Below are positions 29,999-39,022 of a stretch of 64,000 nucleotides of DNA, in pieces. The DNA lies in the NCBI GenBank assembly GCA_965249175.1, contig OZ252227.1, positions 2,108,001-2,172,000 of the forward strand. The letters are read 5' to 3'. Position numbers and translations under genes: made by a program. Source of the DNA: CAZYFH01 sp965249175 (GTDB lineage Bacteria; Acidobacteriota; Vicinamibacteria; Vicinamibacterales; UBA8438). The notes beneath the pieces were generated by a model. That model did no database searches. It was not told where the DNA came from and was given only the letters and a program-made list of their open reading frames with translations. Every line of letters starts with the position of its first letter. Position 1 is the stretch's first letter.

Positions 29999-30348
29999 CA
30001 ACACAAGCGTTTCTCAGCTGGGCATTGGGGCTCGCGGGGCAGAGAGACGAAGCCCTCGCTATCCGCACTGATCTGGAGCGACGACGGACCCAGGTGTATT
30101 GCTCAGGATTCTTCATGGCCCTAACCTACATTGGACTGAGCGAGCGCGATCAAGCGATCTCATGGCTACAGAAGGCCGCGGAGGAACGCGACCTGGTACT
30201 GCCGCAGCTCAACGCCAATCCTGGGGTCGACCCCCTCCGCGAAGACCCTCGCTTCCAGGCCCTCCTTCGCCGCATGAACTTTCCGAGACGGCGGCCAGCG
30301 GTGTTGCCAAGGCACCTTGACCATGTCGACGGCGGACTCCCCCCGCTC
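29999..30348 (+). pseudogene. Kinase 3, 3' part after the insertion
   Basis: Continues the TPR region: FLSWALGLAGQRDEALAI, FFMALTYIGLSERDQAISWL and the family's C-terminal block DPRFQALLRRMNFP, which in kinase 2 is followed by a stop some ten codons later. Here no stop follows; the frame runs on in phase into the DksA-like gene at 30349. With the element removed the whole frame 26634-30708 is 877 codons, including the stop, without interruption. Confidence 0.8.
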
Positions 30349-30708
30349 ATGAGCGCCCAGGAGCTCGCACCCGAACAGGTTGAGGAACTGCATCAGGACC
30401 TGCTGGCGGCCCGCCAGCGCCTCGAAGAGCATCTCCGGCTCACCAAAGACGGCGCGAAGCCTGTCGAGTTGGCGACGCCCATCGGGCGGTTGTCGCGAAT
30501 GGACGCCATTCAACAGCAGGAAATGACAAAGGCGAGCCGCTCGACTCTTGAAGTGAGACTCCGTCAGATACAGGCCTCGCTCAACGCCCATCGGAAAGGC
30601 GAATACGGCAACTGTCGTTCCTGCGAGGAGCCCATCGGCTTCCGGCGATTGAAGGCCCGACCCGAAGCACCGTTCTGTTTGAGTTGCCAAGACGCTCGGG
30701 AGCGCTGA
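30349..30708 (+). CDS. DksA/TraR-family zinc-finger protein
   Basis: 119 residues if started at the ATG at 30349. A helical coiled-coil N-terminus (VEELHQDLLAARQRLEEHL) leads to a C4 zinc finger (CRSCEEPIGFRRL ... CLSC, spacing C-x2-C-x17-C-x2-C). Members bind RNA polymerase through the secondary channel and modulate transcription with ppGpp. The acidic tip of classical DksA is not evident. There is no clear ribosome site before 30349, and the frame is open into the kinase upstream, so it may originally have been translated as the tail of a kinase fusion. Confidence 0.8.
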   Translation: MSAQELAPEQVEELHQDLLAARQRLEEHLRLTKDGAKPVELATPIGRLSRMDAIQQQEMTKASRSTLEVRLRQIQASLNAHRKGEYGNCRSCEEPIGFRRLKARPEAPFCLSCQDARER

Positions 30709-30793
30709 ACGGTCGATCGCTTCTGAGGAAGATCACAGGAGTCAGCGGCGACAGAGGTCGGCTACGCTTACTCAGGCAGAAGGAGAGACGAGG

Positions 30794-30829
30794 ATGAAAC
30801 GGTCTGTAACCCTCATCGCGTTGTTCGCC
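30794..30829 (+). pseudogene. Start of a gene truncated by IS256 copy 2 (possible serine hydrolase N-terminus)
   Basis: An ATG at 30794 preceded by AGGAGAGACGAGG begins MKRSVTLIALFA, a signal-peptide-like start, and is cut by the IS after 12 codons. A serine hydrolase C-terminus appears on the other side of the IS. That both belonged to one gene is inferred from position and strand. Confidence 0.5.
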
Positions 30830-32264
30830 GAGATATTGTCAAATGTTGTGGATCGGTCATCAGCGTGATCAGGCGGCCACCTTCCGATCTCCCTCGTTGT
30901 TTCGCTCCTGCTGTACCCCGTCAATGAACGTCACGCCGGCGCGGACGAGTGGCAGCAGATGCGCGCCATTGAGCCGACGCCAGCGCTGCTGTGCCATCTC
31001 GAGCAGCTTGTAGGCCATCAACAGGCCCTTGGTGCGCGAGCCCGCGCCTTTGGTCACGCGCTGCCGGAGTCGGACCGTGGCGAATGGCGACTCGATGACG
31101 TTGCTCGTGCGCACGTGCTGCCAATGCTCAGCTGGCAGGGCAAAGTGCGTGAGGAGGCGGTCGCGGTCTGCGTCCAGGCACGCCGCCGCCTTCGGGTACT
31201 TGGCCTCGTACTCGGCGATGAAGACGTCCATGGCCTCCTCGGCGTGTGCCCGCGTCTCGGCGTACATGATCTCGCGGAGCGCGCGCTTCGCTTTCGGCTG
31301 TAATCGCTTTGGCAATTTGTCGAGCACGTTGCCCATCTTGTGACACCAGTCGCGGAGCTCTCGCGTGTCCGGCCACACGTCGCGCACGGCCGCCCAGAAA
31401 CCCAGGGCGCCGTCGCCGACCGCCCCCACCGGGGCCCGCATGCCGCGCCGCTGGAGGTCCCGCAGCACCGTCGCCCAGCTGTCGGTGCTCTCGCGGTAGC
31501 CGTCCTCCAGGGCCACGAGCTTCTTGGTCCCATCGGGCCGTACGCCGATGATCACCAGCGTACAGAGCCGATCGTCCTCGAGCCGGATGTTGAAATGGAT
31601 GCCGTCGACCCACACGTACACGTAGTCACGATCGGCCAGGTCCCGCTGGCGGAACCGCCGGTAGTCCTCTTCCCACACCGCCGTGAGGCGCGCGATGTTG
31701 GTCGCGCTGAGGCCGGCCGCGTCATCCCCCAATAGCACCGGCAGCGCTTCGCGGAAATCGCCCGTCGACAGACCGCGCAGATAGAGGATCGGCAGCACCT
31801 CCGCCACCTTGGGCGAGCGACGCATGTAGGGGGGCAAGATCCGACTCGTGAACCGCTCCCGCTGGCCCGCGCCGTTGACCCTTTTGTCGTTCACCCGAGG
31901 AGCATGCACCTCGAGCGTACCTGCCCCGCACGTCACCTTCCGCGCCTGGGCCCGACCATTCCGAACGACCAGCCGGCGTCCCCGCGCGTCCCGCTCCTCG
32001 CCGTGGGCCTCGATGTACTGCCCGACCTCCACCGCCAGGGCCGTCATCAACATCCGCCGGGCTCCCTCCCGGGCCAGCTCGTCCACCGTCTGCGCACCGC
32101 GCTCTTCCGGCGGAACTTCGTTGTCTGCTCCATCGTTGTCGAGTACCTTCAGCATGGGTGGCGGCTCCTTTCACCGGCCTGCCAGCCGGAGTTTTCGCGT
32201 TGCTCACGCGAAAGGATACGCCGCCTTCTTCAGACTGCCGATCCACAACTTCTGGTTATATCTC
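30830..32264 (-). mobile_element. IS256-family insertion sequence, copy 2 (inverted)
   Basis: 1435 bp with the same termini as copy 1 (GAGATATTGTC at the left, GGTTATATCTC at the right) in inverted orientation. The flanks differ: TTGTTCGCC on the left, ATGCAGACG on the right, so there is no target duplication. The two copies enclose 840 bp holding the kinase 3 end, the DksA gene and the start of a truncated gene. Confidence 0.93.
30869..32155 (-). CDS. IS256-family (Mutator-type) transposase, second copy
   Basis: 428 residues, the same as the product of 28664-29950, with all DDE motifs (YVWVDGIHFNI, GAVGDGALGFW, NVIESPFATVRLRQ). The identity of the copies means either element could supply transposase for both, and the inverted pair could recombine and flip the intervening segment. 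Confidence 0.96.
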   Translation of the reverse strand: MLKVLDNDGADNEVPPEERGAQTVDELAREGARRMLMTALAVEVGQYIEAHGEERDARGRRLVVRNGRAQARKVTCGAGTLEVHAPRVNDKRVNGAGQRERFTSRILPPYMRRSPKVAEVLPILYLRGLSTGDFREALPVLLGDDAAGLSATNIARLTAVWEEDYRRFRQRDLADRDYVYVWVDGIHFNIRLEDDRLCTLVIIGVRPDGTKKLVALEDGYRESTDSWATVLRDLQRRGMRAPVGAVGDGALGFWAAVRDVWPDTRELRDWCHKMGNVLDKLPKRLQPKAKRALREIMYAETRAHAEEAMDVFIAEYEAKYPKAAACLDADRDRLLTHFALPAEHWQHVRTSNVIESPFATVRLRQRVTKGAGSRTKGLLMAYKLLEMAQQRWRRLNGAHLLPLVRAGVTFIDGVQQERNNEGDRKVAA

Positions 32265-32498
32265 ATGCAGACGGTCGGGGTGCTCAACAACGGCACGGTA
32301 CTCGACTATGCGTTTGGCCTCCGGATCGGTGAGTCTCGTGGCCTCCCGACGGTGAGTCACGGGGGCTCGTGGGTGGGGTTTCGTGCTGGGATGCTGCGGT
32401 TTCCGGCGCAGCGTCTGACGGTCACGTGTCTGTGCAACCGCGCCGACGCGAATCCGATGCGTCTCGCCCGCGCGGTCGCCGAGGTCTATCTGGAGTGA
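32265..32498 (+). pseudogene. Serine hydrolase (beta-lactamase family) C-terminal remnant
   Basis: 77 residues with the family's third motif in VSHGGSWVGFRAGMLRFPAQ (His-Gly-Gly in place of KTG) and the C-terminal VTCLCNRADANP segment seen in acidobacterial class C beta-lactamase-like serine hydrolases. The SxxK and YxN motifs and several hundred residues are missing; sequence directly upstream is the IS256 end. Confidence 0.75.
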
Positions 32499-32605
32499 CG
32501 TCGCCGCCAGCGGCCGACGAGAACGACGTCACTGGCTTTGGGCTCGACGCGGACGTGTCCGAGACGTCAGGTTCCATCGCGCCGACCACTAAGTAGACCA
32601 TACCA

Positions 32606-32733
32606 ATGGCCCTAAACCTCGGCTCCCGCCTCGGGCACTACGACGTGACCGCCCTCATCGGTGAAGGCGGCATGGGTCAGGTCTATCGCGCCACTGACAC
32701 CCAACTGGGCCGCGACGTCGCGCTGAAGATCCT
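32606..32733 (+). pseudogene. Ser/Thr protein kinase, 5' fragment (kinase 4, split by IS1111-like element)
   Basis: Encodes MALNLGSRLGHYDVTALI, the glycine loop GEGGMGQVYRAT and the catalytic-lysine strand VALKIL, then hits the mobile element. Joining 32733 to 34252 across one CT gives KILPDAFAADP, the usual sequence of these kinases, and an open frame of 887 codons including the stop. Confidence 0.85.
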
Positions 32734-32736
32734 TCT

Positions 32737-33120
32737 ATGAAGCGGCTTGTCAAGTCACCTCGTTGTTCGTCGAAGCTCTCACGCTCTCCGATACACCCTC
32801 CAGTGAGCGCGCCGTCCCCGCACCCAGCTGGGGGGCGCGCGCGAACGGGTCGGCAGCTCGGTGTGCTGTCCACGGGCCCGGATTTCGGTCGCTAGGGTAA
32901 CAACCTGCTTAGACGCGCCGGGCTGAAGCCGCGAGGTGCGTCATCCTTCTATTCGCGCTCGACAAGGGCGATCTCTGATCGCCGGCGCAAGAGACGATCC
33001 GAATGGGGGGCGGCACCATCTCCCTGCCGGCCTCGCGTGCGACCAAGGATCTTCACGTGCTCACCCACCAACCCTGCAACCCCGGACCTCACTCAGTGGC
33101 CCGACCGCACCACCAAGGAC
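32737..33120 (-). ncRNA. Candidate bridge RNA region of the IS1111-like element
   Basis: 384 bp without a plausible gene, downstream of the transposase stop. It contains ATCCTTCTAT at 32943-32952, identical to the left host/element junction at 32729-32738, TCATCCT at 32941-32947 identical to the right element end at 34241-34247, and ATCTCCC at 33018-33024 identical to the right host flank at 34248-34254. Matches of this kind are expected for guide loops of a bridge RNA. The RNA's exact ends and fold were not determined. Confidence 0.5.
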
Positions 33121-34161
33121 TTACCCGCTCATCCCGTGCGGCACTGGGACCCCGACGCGGCGCCCGTCATAGACCGTCTGGTCCCGCCACATCGCAAACA
33201 GGATCCCCGCCAACCGGCGCGCGACGGCCACGGTGGCGATGCGCCGGCCGCGGCGCGTGGCCAGTTGCTCGGCCCAGGCGCGCAGGCCCGCGGCCTCCGC
33301 CCGGCGAGACCGGAGCGCGGCCCACGCGGCTTGCACCAGCAACCAGCGCATGCGCGGATTGCCCGCCTTCGTAATGTGGCCCCGACGGTGGCGGTCCGCA
33401 GAGCTGTCCTCGCTGGGCACCAAGCCGAGAAAGCTCTCGACCTGGTGGGCCCCGCCAAAGCGCCCCGCCTCATCCAGCGTCGCGACGAATGCCGTCGCGA
33501 TGAGGGGGCCTACCCCGGGGGCGGTAGTCAACCGCTGTACCACCGGGTTGGCCGCCGCCGTCTCGATGACCTGGGCATCGGCCACGGCGAGCTGCGCGGT
33601 CAACTGTTCCCACAGGGCGAGCAGCGGCTGGAGCGCCGCCTGTAACTCGTCGGGGAGCTCCAGCTCCGTCACATACGTACCGAATCGGTCGGCATCCCCG
33701 GCCCGGACGCGCAGTCCCTCCCGCCGCACCAGCGCCCGCACCAAGGCGATGGTGCGCCCGCGGGTCCGCCCGAGCAGGTCGCGCACCCGGAGCTGGCGCC
33801 GCACCCGATGCTGGGCGGCCGACACGCGATGCGCCGGGCGATAGGAACCGAGTCGGGCCGCCTCGGCCAGCATCCGCGCATCGCGCCGATCCGTCTTCAC
33901 ACGCCGGCGCCGTTCGGGATACATCGGGGCGTAGTTCGGATCCGCCACGATGACCTCGTGGCCGCACTGCTCGATCGTCTGCGCCACCCATTCGCTTTCC
34001 GTCGTCGCCTCGAGGAGCACCCGGGCACACGGTCGGCTCCCGAACATCTTCGTGAACTGCTGCCGCGTACTCTGAATCCGTCGTTCGATGATCTCGCCCT
34101 CGGACGTGAGGATGCAGATTTGACTTTCTCTCTTATGGACGTCGATGCCAATATGCTCCAT
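33121..34161 (-). CDS. IS110/IS1111-family transposase (DEDD recombinase)
   Basis: 346 residues. The RuvC-like DEDD domain opens with IGIDVHKRESQI and includes LEATTESEW and KTDRRDARMLAE. The C-terminal Tnp domain has TAPGVGPLIATAFVATL and the serine-containing LGLVPSEDSS, then GHITKAGNPRMRWLLVQAAW. Members of this family recombine DNA under guidance of an element-encoded RNA. The ATG at 34161 is preferred; an upstream ATG at 34221 adds 20 residues without similarity to the family. Confidence 0.93.
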   Translation of the reverse strand: MEHIGIDVHKRESQICILTSEGEIIERRIQSTRQQFTKMFGSRPCARVLLEATTESEWVAQTIEQCGHEVIVADPNYAPMYPERRRRVKTDRRDARMLAEAARLGSYRPAHRVSAAQHRVRRQLRVRDLLGRTRGRTIALVRALVRREGLRVRAGDADRFGTYVTELELPDELQAALQPLLALWEQLTAQLAVADAQVIETAAANPVVQRLTTAPGVGPLIATAFVATLDEAGRFGGAHQVESFLGLVPSEDSSADRHRRGHITKAGNPRMRWLLVQAAWAALRSRRAEAAGLRAWAEQLATRRGRRIATVAVARRLAGILFAMWRDQTVYDGRRVGVPVPHGMSG

Positions 34162-34251
34162 GGCTGGTCTCCCTCTGTGCGCCTTGAGCGCGTTTGAAAA
34201 ATGTGGAGCGCAAGCTACCACGTGGGGACGACCAGCCGCTTCATCCTATCT

Positions 34252-36784
34252 CCCCGACGCCTTCGCGGCTGACCCGGATCGCCTCGCCCGGTTCCAGCGG
34301 GAAGCTCAAGTCCTCGCGAGCCTGAACCACCCGGGCATCGCCGCGATCTACGGCCTCGAGAAGAGCGACGACACCCAGGCGCTGGTCTTGGAACTCGTCG
34401 AAGGCCCGACGCTCGCCGACCGGATCGCCAAGGGGCCGATCCCATTGGATGAGGCGCTGCCGATTGCGAAGCAGATCGCCGAGGCGCTGGAGGCCGCCCA
34501 CGAAGCCGGCGTGATTCACCGGGATCTCAAGCCCGCGAACATCAAGGTGCGGGAGGACGGGACTGTCAAGGTACTGGACTTTGGACTGGCAAAGGCGTCG
34601 CAGCCCGAGGCAAGCGGCATGGACGCCGCGAGTTCGCCGACGGTCTCGCTCACCGCGGCCGCCACGCAGATGGGGATGGTGATCGGCACCGCTGCCTACA
34701 TGGCACCCGAGCAGGCCAAGGGCCTGCCGGCGGACAAGCGCGCTGACATCTGGGCGTTCGGAGCCGTCGTCTACGAGATGCTGACCGGCCGGCGGCCGTT
34801 CGGCGGCGATGACGTGTCGGACACGCTGGCGGCGGTACTTCGCGACCAGGTCGACTGGACAGCGCTGCCCGTCGCGACCCCGTCCGCGCTCCGGCGGCTG
34901 CTGAAGCGGTGTCTCGAGCGCGACCGCAAGAACCGGTTGCGCGACATCGGCGAGGCCCGGTTCGCACTCGACGAGCTGTTCCGGGCTGATGCACCGGTCC
35001 GGGGGGAGCCGGACACAGCGGTATCGCAGGGCTCGACGCGGGTTCGCCACCTCGTGATGGGGGCGCTGGCTGGCGCCGCGGTAGCCACGTTGATCTCAGT
35101 GGTAGCGCCGCTCGGACGATCGGAGTCGTCGTCGGAGTCGACACCGACGGTCGGCCTCACCCGTCGCTTCGAGATAGTGGCGCCTCGACGGTCATTCGCG
35201 GGTCAGGACCTGGCGATCTCGCCCGACGGGAGTCAGCTCGTCTTCCCGGGCTTGACGGAGGAGGGTTCGCCCGTGCTCTTCAGGAGGGACCTGGCGACCC
35301 TTGAGTCGGAGCCGCTGCGCGGCACCGAGGGAGCCCGCCTGCCGTTCTTCTCGCCCGACGGCGGTGAGGTGGGCTTTTTTGGCGGCACCGGGCTGCGGCG
35401 GATGCCGATCGAGGGAGGTCTCGCGGTCACCGTGATCGACGCCGCCGACCAGCATCTTCCCCTCTGGACGTACGATGATCGATGGATCCTTGGACAGGAC
35501 AGGGGGCCGCTCCTCGGCGTGTCGGTAGCGTCGGGAGGGACACCGGAACCGGTGACGATGCTCGCGGACGGGGAGGTCGGCCACCGGTTCGCCCACGAAC
35601 TCCCGGGCGGTCGCGGCCTGCTCTTCACGGTCTTCGGGAGCGGTGCGCTCAGTGAGCAGGTGGCGGTCCAGCCACCCGATGGCGGGCCACACCTGGTACT
35701 CACCGCCGGCTCGAGACCCGCGCTGTTGCCAACCGGTCACCTGGTGGTGTCTCGTCAGTTCACCCTGTGGGCGGCCCCGTTCGATCTCGACCGGCTGGAG
35801 CTCACCGCCGAGCCGGTGCCGGTCCTGCAAGGCGTGGGCTCGGGTTTCGGCGGGTTCTCCGCCCACGCCCTGGCGACCGACGGCACCCTCGTCTACATCC
35901 CACGAGTGAGCCGAACATCGCGGGTGGTTTGGCTCGAACCCGACGGGTCGGTGACGCCGATCGGCAACGAGCCGCCTGCGCTCTACCACAGCCCCCTGGA
36001 ACTGTCGCCCGACGACCGCCAGCTGGCCGTGACCCGTCACCGGGAGGACGGCAACGACGAAATCCTGCTGATTGACCTCGAACGCGACGCCAGCCGGCTC
36101 CTGGTCAGCAGCATGGTGAGCCGGTGGCCGGTCTGGACGCCGGATGGCAGCCGGTTGACCTTCGCTTCGACCGAGGCCGGCTCGTGGGACATCTACGACC
36201 TGGCGCTGGACGGCTCGGCCGACCCGACCGCCCTGCTGGTCCGGGACGAGTTCCTCATACCGCTGTCCTGGTCTCCCGACCGGCGGATCCTACTCCTCCT
36301 GGAAGGTCCCGAGTCGGCGGGCGGTCGGGTGTGGGCGCTATCCGAGGACGCTGACCCAGAGCTGGTGGACGGCATCAGGGATCGGGCCGAGCTCTCTCCG
36401 GCCGGCGGATGGGTGGCCTTTGAGTCGCGCGACATGGGGCAACGGGAGATCTACGTGAGAACGTGGCCCGAGCTGGGACCACCGGAGCGGGTATCGCCCG
36501 CCGGCGGGTTCGCCCCCCGCTGGGCTCGGGACGGCCGCGACCTCTTCTACGCGACCGCCGACGGCGTCGACCGGGTGACGTTCGACCCGGACGGCGCAGG
36601 CATCGGCCGACCCGAACGGTTCGTTACCGCCACCATTCGCGGTGATGGAGGCCGGGGGTATGACGTCACTACCGACGGGAGTCGGGCCATCGCGCTGATC
36701 CCTGAGCAGCAGGACGAGACTAGCCGTTATCGCATCGTGCTGAACTGGCATCGCGAGCTGTTGGAGCGGGTGCCGATCGATTGA
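34252..36784 (+). pseudogene. Ser/Thr protein kinase with PD40 propeller, 3' part (kinase 4)
   Basis: Continues with LPDAFAADPDRLARFQREAQ, catalytic loop HRDLKPANI, DFGLAK, YMAPEQAKG and the rest of the C-lobe. One membrane segment (LVMGALAGAAVATLISVVA) follows, then a periplasmic TolB/WD40-like propeller of about 540 residues with repeated SPDG/SPDD motifs (LAISPDGSQLVF, LELSPDDRQLAV, WTPDGSRLTF). It ends LERVPID. The present frame could start within the IS (ATG at 34145), but the product would lack the glycine loop and catalytic lysine. Confidence 0.88.
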
Positions 36785-36787
36785 GTC

Positions 36788-36919
36788 ATGCAGATCTCAC
36801 CCGGCACGACCCTCGGCCCGTACGCCGTCACCGCCAAGATCGGCGAGGGCGGCATGGGAGAGGTCTACCGTGCCCGCGATACCAAGCTCGACCGCGACGT
36901 GGCGCTCGAGGTCGTGCTC
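36788..36919 (+). pseudogene. Ser/Thr protein kinase N-terminal fragment (kinase 5)
   Basis: Starts four bases after the kinase 4 stop: MQISPGTTLGPYAVTAKI, glycine loop GEGGMGEVYRAR, DTKLDRDVALEVVL. The lysine of the usual VALKVL is a glutamate here, and similarity stops at about 36919. The matching C-terminal propeller part resumes about 470 bp later behind a VOC gene. Confidence 0.75.
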
Positions 36920-36957
36920 GTATCCTTCACATCAGACCCTGACCGGGGAGCAACGCC

Positions 36958-37311
36958 ATGATCATTGGGGCGCATTCCATCATCTATAGTGCCGATCCTG
37001 ACGCCGACCGCGCGTTTTTGCGGGACGTCCTCAAGCTGACGCACGTCGATGTCGGGCACGGGTGGCTGATTTTCGGCTTGCCGCCGGCGGAGGTTGCCGT
37101 GCATCCGTCTGACAAGAACGACGTTCACGAGTTCTATCTCATGACCGACGACGTCGCAGAAACCATCAACACGATGCAGACGGAGGGTATTTCGTGCAGC
37201 CCCGTCCAGGACGAGGGCTGGGGATTGCTTACGCGGTTGACGCTCCCAGGTGGTGGCAAGCTCGGCATCTATCAACCAAAGCACGCGCGCCCGGAGGCCG
37301 TGGGCACGTGA
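36958..37311 (+). CDS. VOC-family protein (glyoxalase/dioxygenase-like)
   Basis: 117 residues with two beta-alpha-beta-beta modules: IIGAHSIIYSADPDADRAFL at the start and DDVAETINTMQTEGI then GGKLGIYQPKH at the end. Metal ligands are partly conserved (histidine near the N-terminus, E in FYL-type strands not clear). GGGGAGC precedes the ATG. It is embedded between two fragments of a kinase gene, so it may have arrived or been retained through a rearrangement. Function unknown. Confidence 0.75.
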   Translation: MIIGAHSIIYSADPDADRAFLRDVLKLTHVDVGHGWLIFGLPPAEVAVHPSDKNDVHEFYLMTDDVAETINTMQTEGISCSPVQDEGWGLLTRLTLPGGGKLGIYQPKHARPEAVGT

Positions 37312-37393
37312 AGGTGGTTCGGCCGCTGGTCGAAAGTGTGCCGCCATTCTGGCGATCGCGGGCGTCGTCGCCTGAGCGACGCGCGCGCGCCCG

Positions 37394-38590
37394 CGAGTCG
37401 CCACGGTACTCGATCTCGACACCGGCGAGCAGAAAGTGCTGTTCTCGGGGGGCGGCAACCCGCGCTATTCACCAACCGGCCACATCATCTATGGTCTCGA
37501 CGGTGCGCTGTGGGCGGTGGGCTTTGATGAGGACCGCCTCGAGCTCACGGTGCCCACCCCCCTGCCGGTGATGGAGAACGTGATCACGAAGGCCACTGGG
37601 GGAAGGCCAACTTCTCCGTGTCAGACGATGGTTCGCTCGTGGTACATGCCGGGCACCGTCAGGACCGCCTTCTCTGACGACCTCACGTTCGTGTGGGTGG
37701 ATCATGGGGGCAAGAGCGATCCGGTGCCGGCGATCGCCAGGCCGTACCAGGAATTCAGTCTGTCTCCCGACGGTACACGGGTGGCGGTGCAAGTGGATGA
37801 CACAGTAGTGCCGAACGGCGCGGACGTTTGGATTCTCGATCTGGCAAGTGGCACGCCTACTCGCCTGACGTTCGATCCGGCCATTCGAAACCCCTTCCCG
37901 ACCTGGGCACCCGATGGCCGTCGGATCGCGTTCGGGGGGCCGACGCTATCCTGGAAGGCGGTCGACGGGACGGGCGCGGTCGAGCCACTTGTGGAAGACG
38001 ATGGGATCCTGCGGATCCCGCACGCCTTCTTCCGCGACGGGACCATGCTGCTCTACGAGGAGTTCCTGCGTGATTTCGGTGTGGTGTCGTTGGAAGGAGA
38101 TCGGGCTCCAGCGCTCCTGAGGGAATCCTCGCATAGCGAACGAAACGCAGACCTGTCACCTGATGGACGGTGGATCGCCTTCGAGTCGAACCAGCTGGTC
38201 CCATACGACGTGTGGGTGCGACCGTTTCCTAACGTGGCCGATGGGGCATGGCCAGTGTCGAGCGGCGGCGGCACCTGGCCGCAGTGGAATCCTTCTGGGG
38301 AACAAGAGCTGTACTACGTGGGTCCGCAAGGCATGATGGCCGTGGCGTTCGACACGGAACCAACGTTCGCGGCCGAACCACCCCGACTGCTATTTGACGC
38401 GGCCGGGTACGGCACCCCCGCAGCCCCCAATAACGACGGGGCCGTCGGAGAGAATCGCCGCCTCGACATTCACCCAGACGGGGATCGGTTCCTGATGTTC
38501 AAGCTGGCGGAGGACACCGCCGCTTCCACGGAAGTCGTTCTCGTGCAGAACTGGGCCGACGAACTCCGGCGCCTCGTGCCCACGCCCTGA
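37394..38590 (+). pseudogene. PD40/TolB-like propeller part of a Ser/Thr kinase (kinase 5 C-terminal part)
   Basis: Encodes propeller blades like those of kinase 4: TVLDLDTGEQKVLFSGGG, FSLSPDGTRVAV, PTWAPDGRRIAF, ADLSPDGRWIAF and the C-terminal VVLVQNWADELRRLVPTP. There is no kinase domain or membrane segment upstream. Between about 37600 and 37660 the frame shifts and returns: ANFSVSDDGSLV reads in another frame inside an otherwise open one, pointing to two compensating indels. A kinase-tail remnant (TQRVPID before a stop) follows at about 38611-38634. Confidence 0.72.
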
Positions 38591-38651
38591 GCCAACGGGT
38601 TCGAGGAGCGGACCCAGCGGGTGCCGATCGACTGACCGCTCCGCCAGGCCG

Positions 38652-39011
38652 ATGGAACTCAACCACACCATCATGCCGTCGCTCGACAAGGAGGCGTCGG
38701 CCACCTTCTTTGCCCGGATCTTTGGCCTGTCCTACGACGGACCGAGCGGGCACTTCGCCGCCGTCGAGGTGAACGACGCCCTCACGTTGGACTTCGACGA
38801 CGCCACGTCGTTCGACAGCCATCACCTCGCGTTAAAGGTCACCGACGCCGAGTTCGCTGCGATCTTTGGCCGGATCAAGGCCGAGGGGATCCCGTATGGC
38901 AGCGGACCGTTCTCGCTGGAGGATGGGCGGACCAACGGCTGGCACGGCGGCCGGGGCGTCTACTTCAAGGACCCCAACGGGCACGTCCTGGAACTGCTCA
39001 CGGCTGGCTGA
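38652..39011 (+). CDS. VOC-family protein
   Basis: 119 residues. MELNHTIMPSLDKEASATFF starts the first module and GRGVYFKDPNGHVLELLTAG ends the second; the DPNGHxxEL ending is the classic VOC signature with the metal-binding glutamate. HHLALKVTDAEF starts module two. It is a second VOC gene within 1.7 kb, following another kinase remnant. Substrate unknown. Confidence 0.85.
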   Translation: MELNHTIMPSLDKEASATFFARIFGLSYDGPSGHFAAVEVNDALTLDFDDATSFDSHHLALKVTDAEFAAIFGRIKAEGIPYGSGPFSLEDGRTNGWHGGRGVYFKDPNGHVLELLTAG

Positions 39012-39022
39012 GGAGTGCGTCG

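Larger units (their letters stand above)
32734..34251 (-). mobile_element. IS110-family element, IS1111 group
   Basis: About 1518 bp. Subterminal inverted repeats ATGAAGCGGCTTGTC (32737-32751) and GACCAGCCGCTTCAT (34230-34244, one mismatch) sit 3 and 5 bp inside the ends, the asymmetry typical of IS1111. The host is interrupted at a CT dinucleotide (32732-32733 and 34250-34251) with no longer target duplication. Most noncoding sequence (384 bp) lies downstream of the transposase gene, as in IS1111 elements, where the bridge RNA is encoded at that end. Confidence 0.85.

Noticed and set aside
28664..32155. Two extra copies of small frames inside the IS256 elements
   Set aside because: They are the same shadow frames appearing in both copies because the elements are duplicates.
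30821..32273. Target duplication around IS256 copy 2
   Set aside because: TTGTTCGCC and ATGCAGACG share no 8-9 bp repeat, so no duplication can be claimed.
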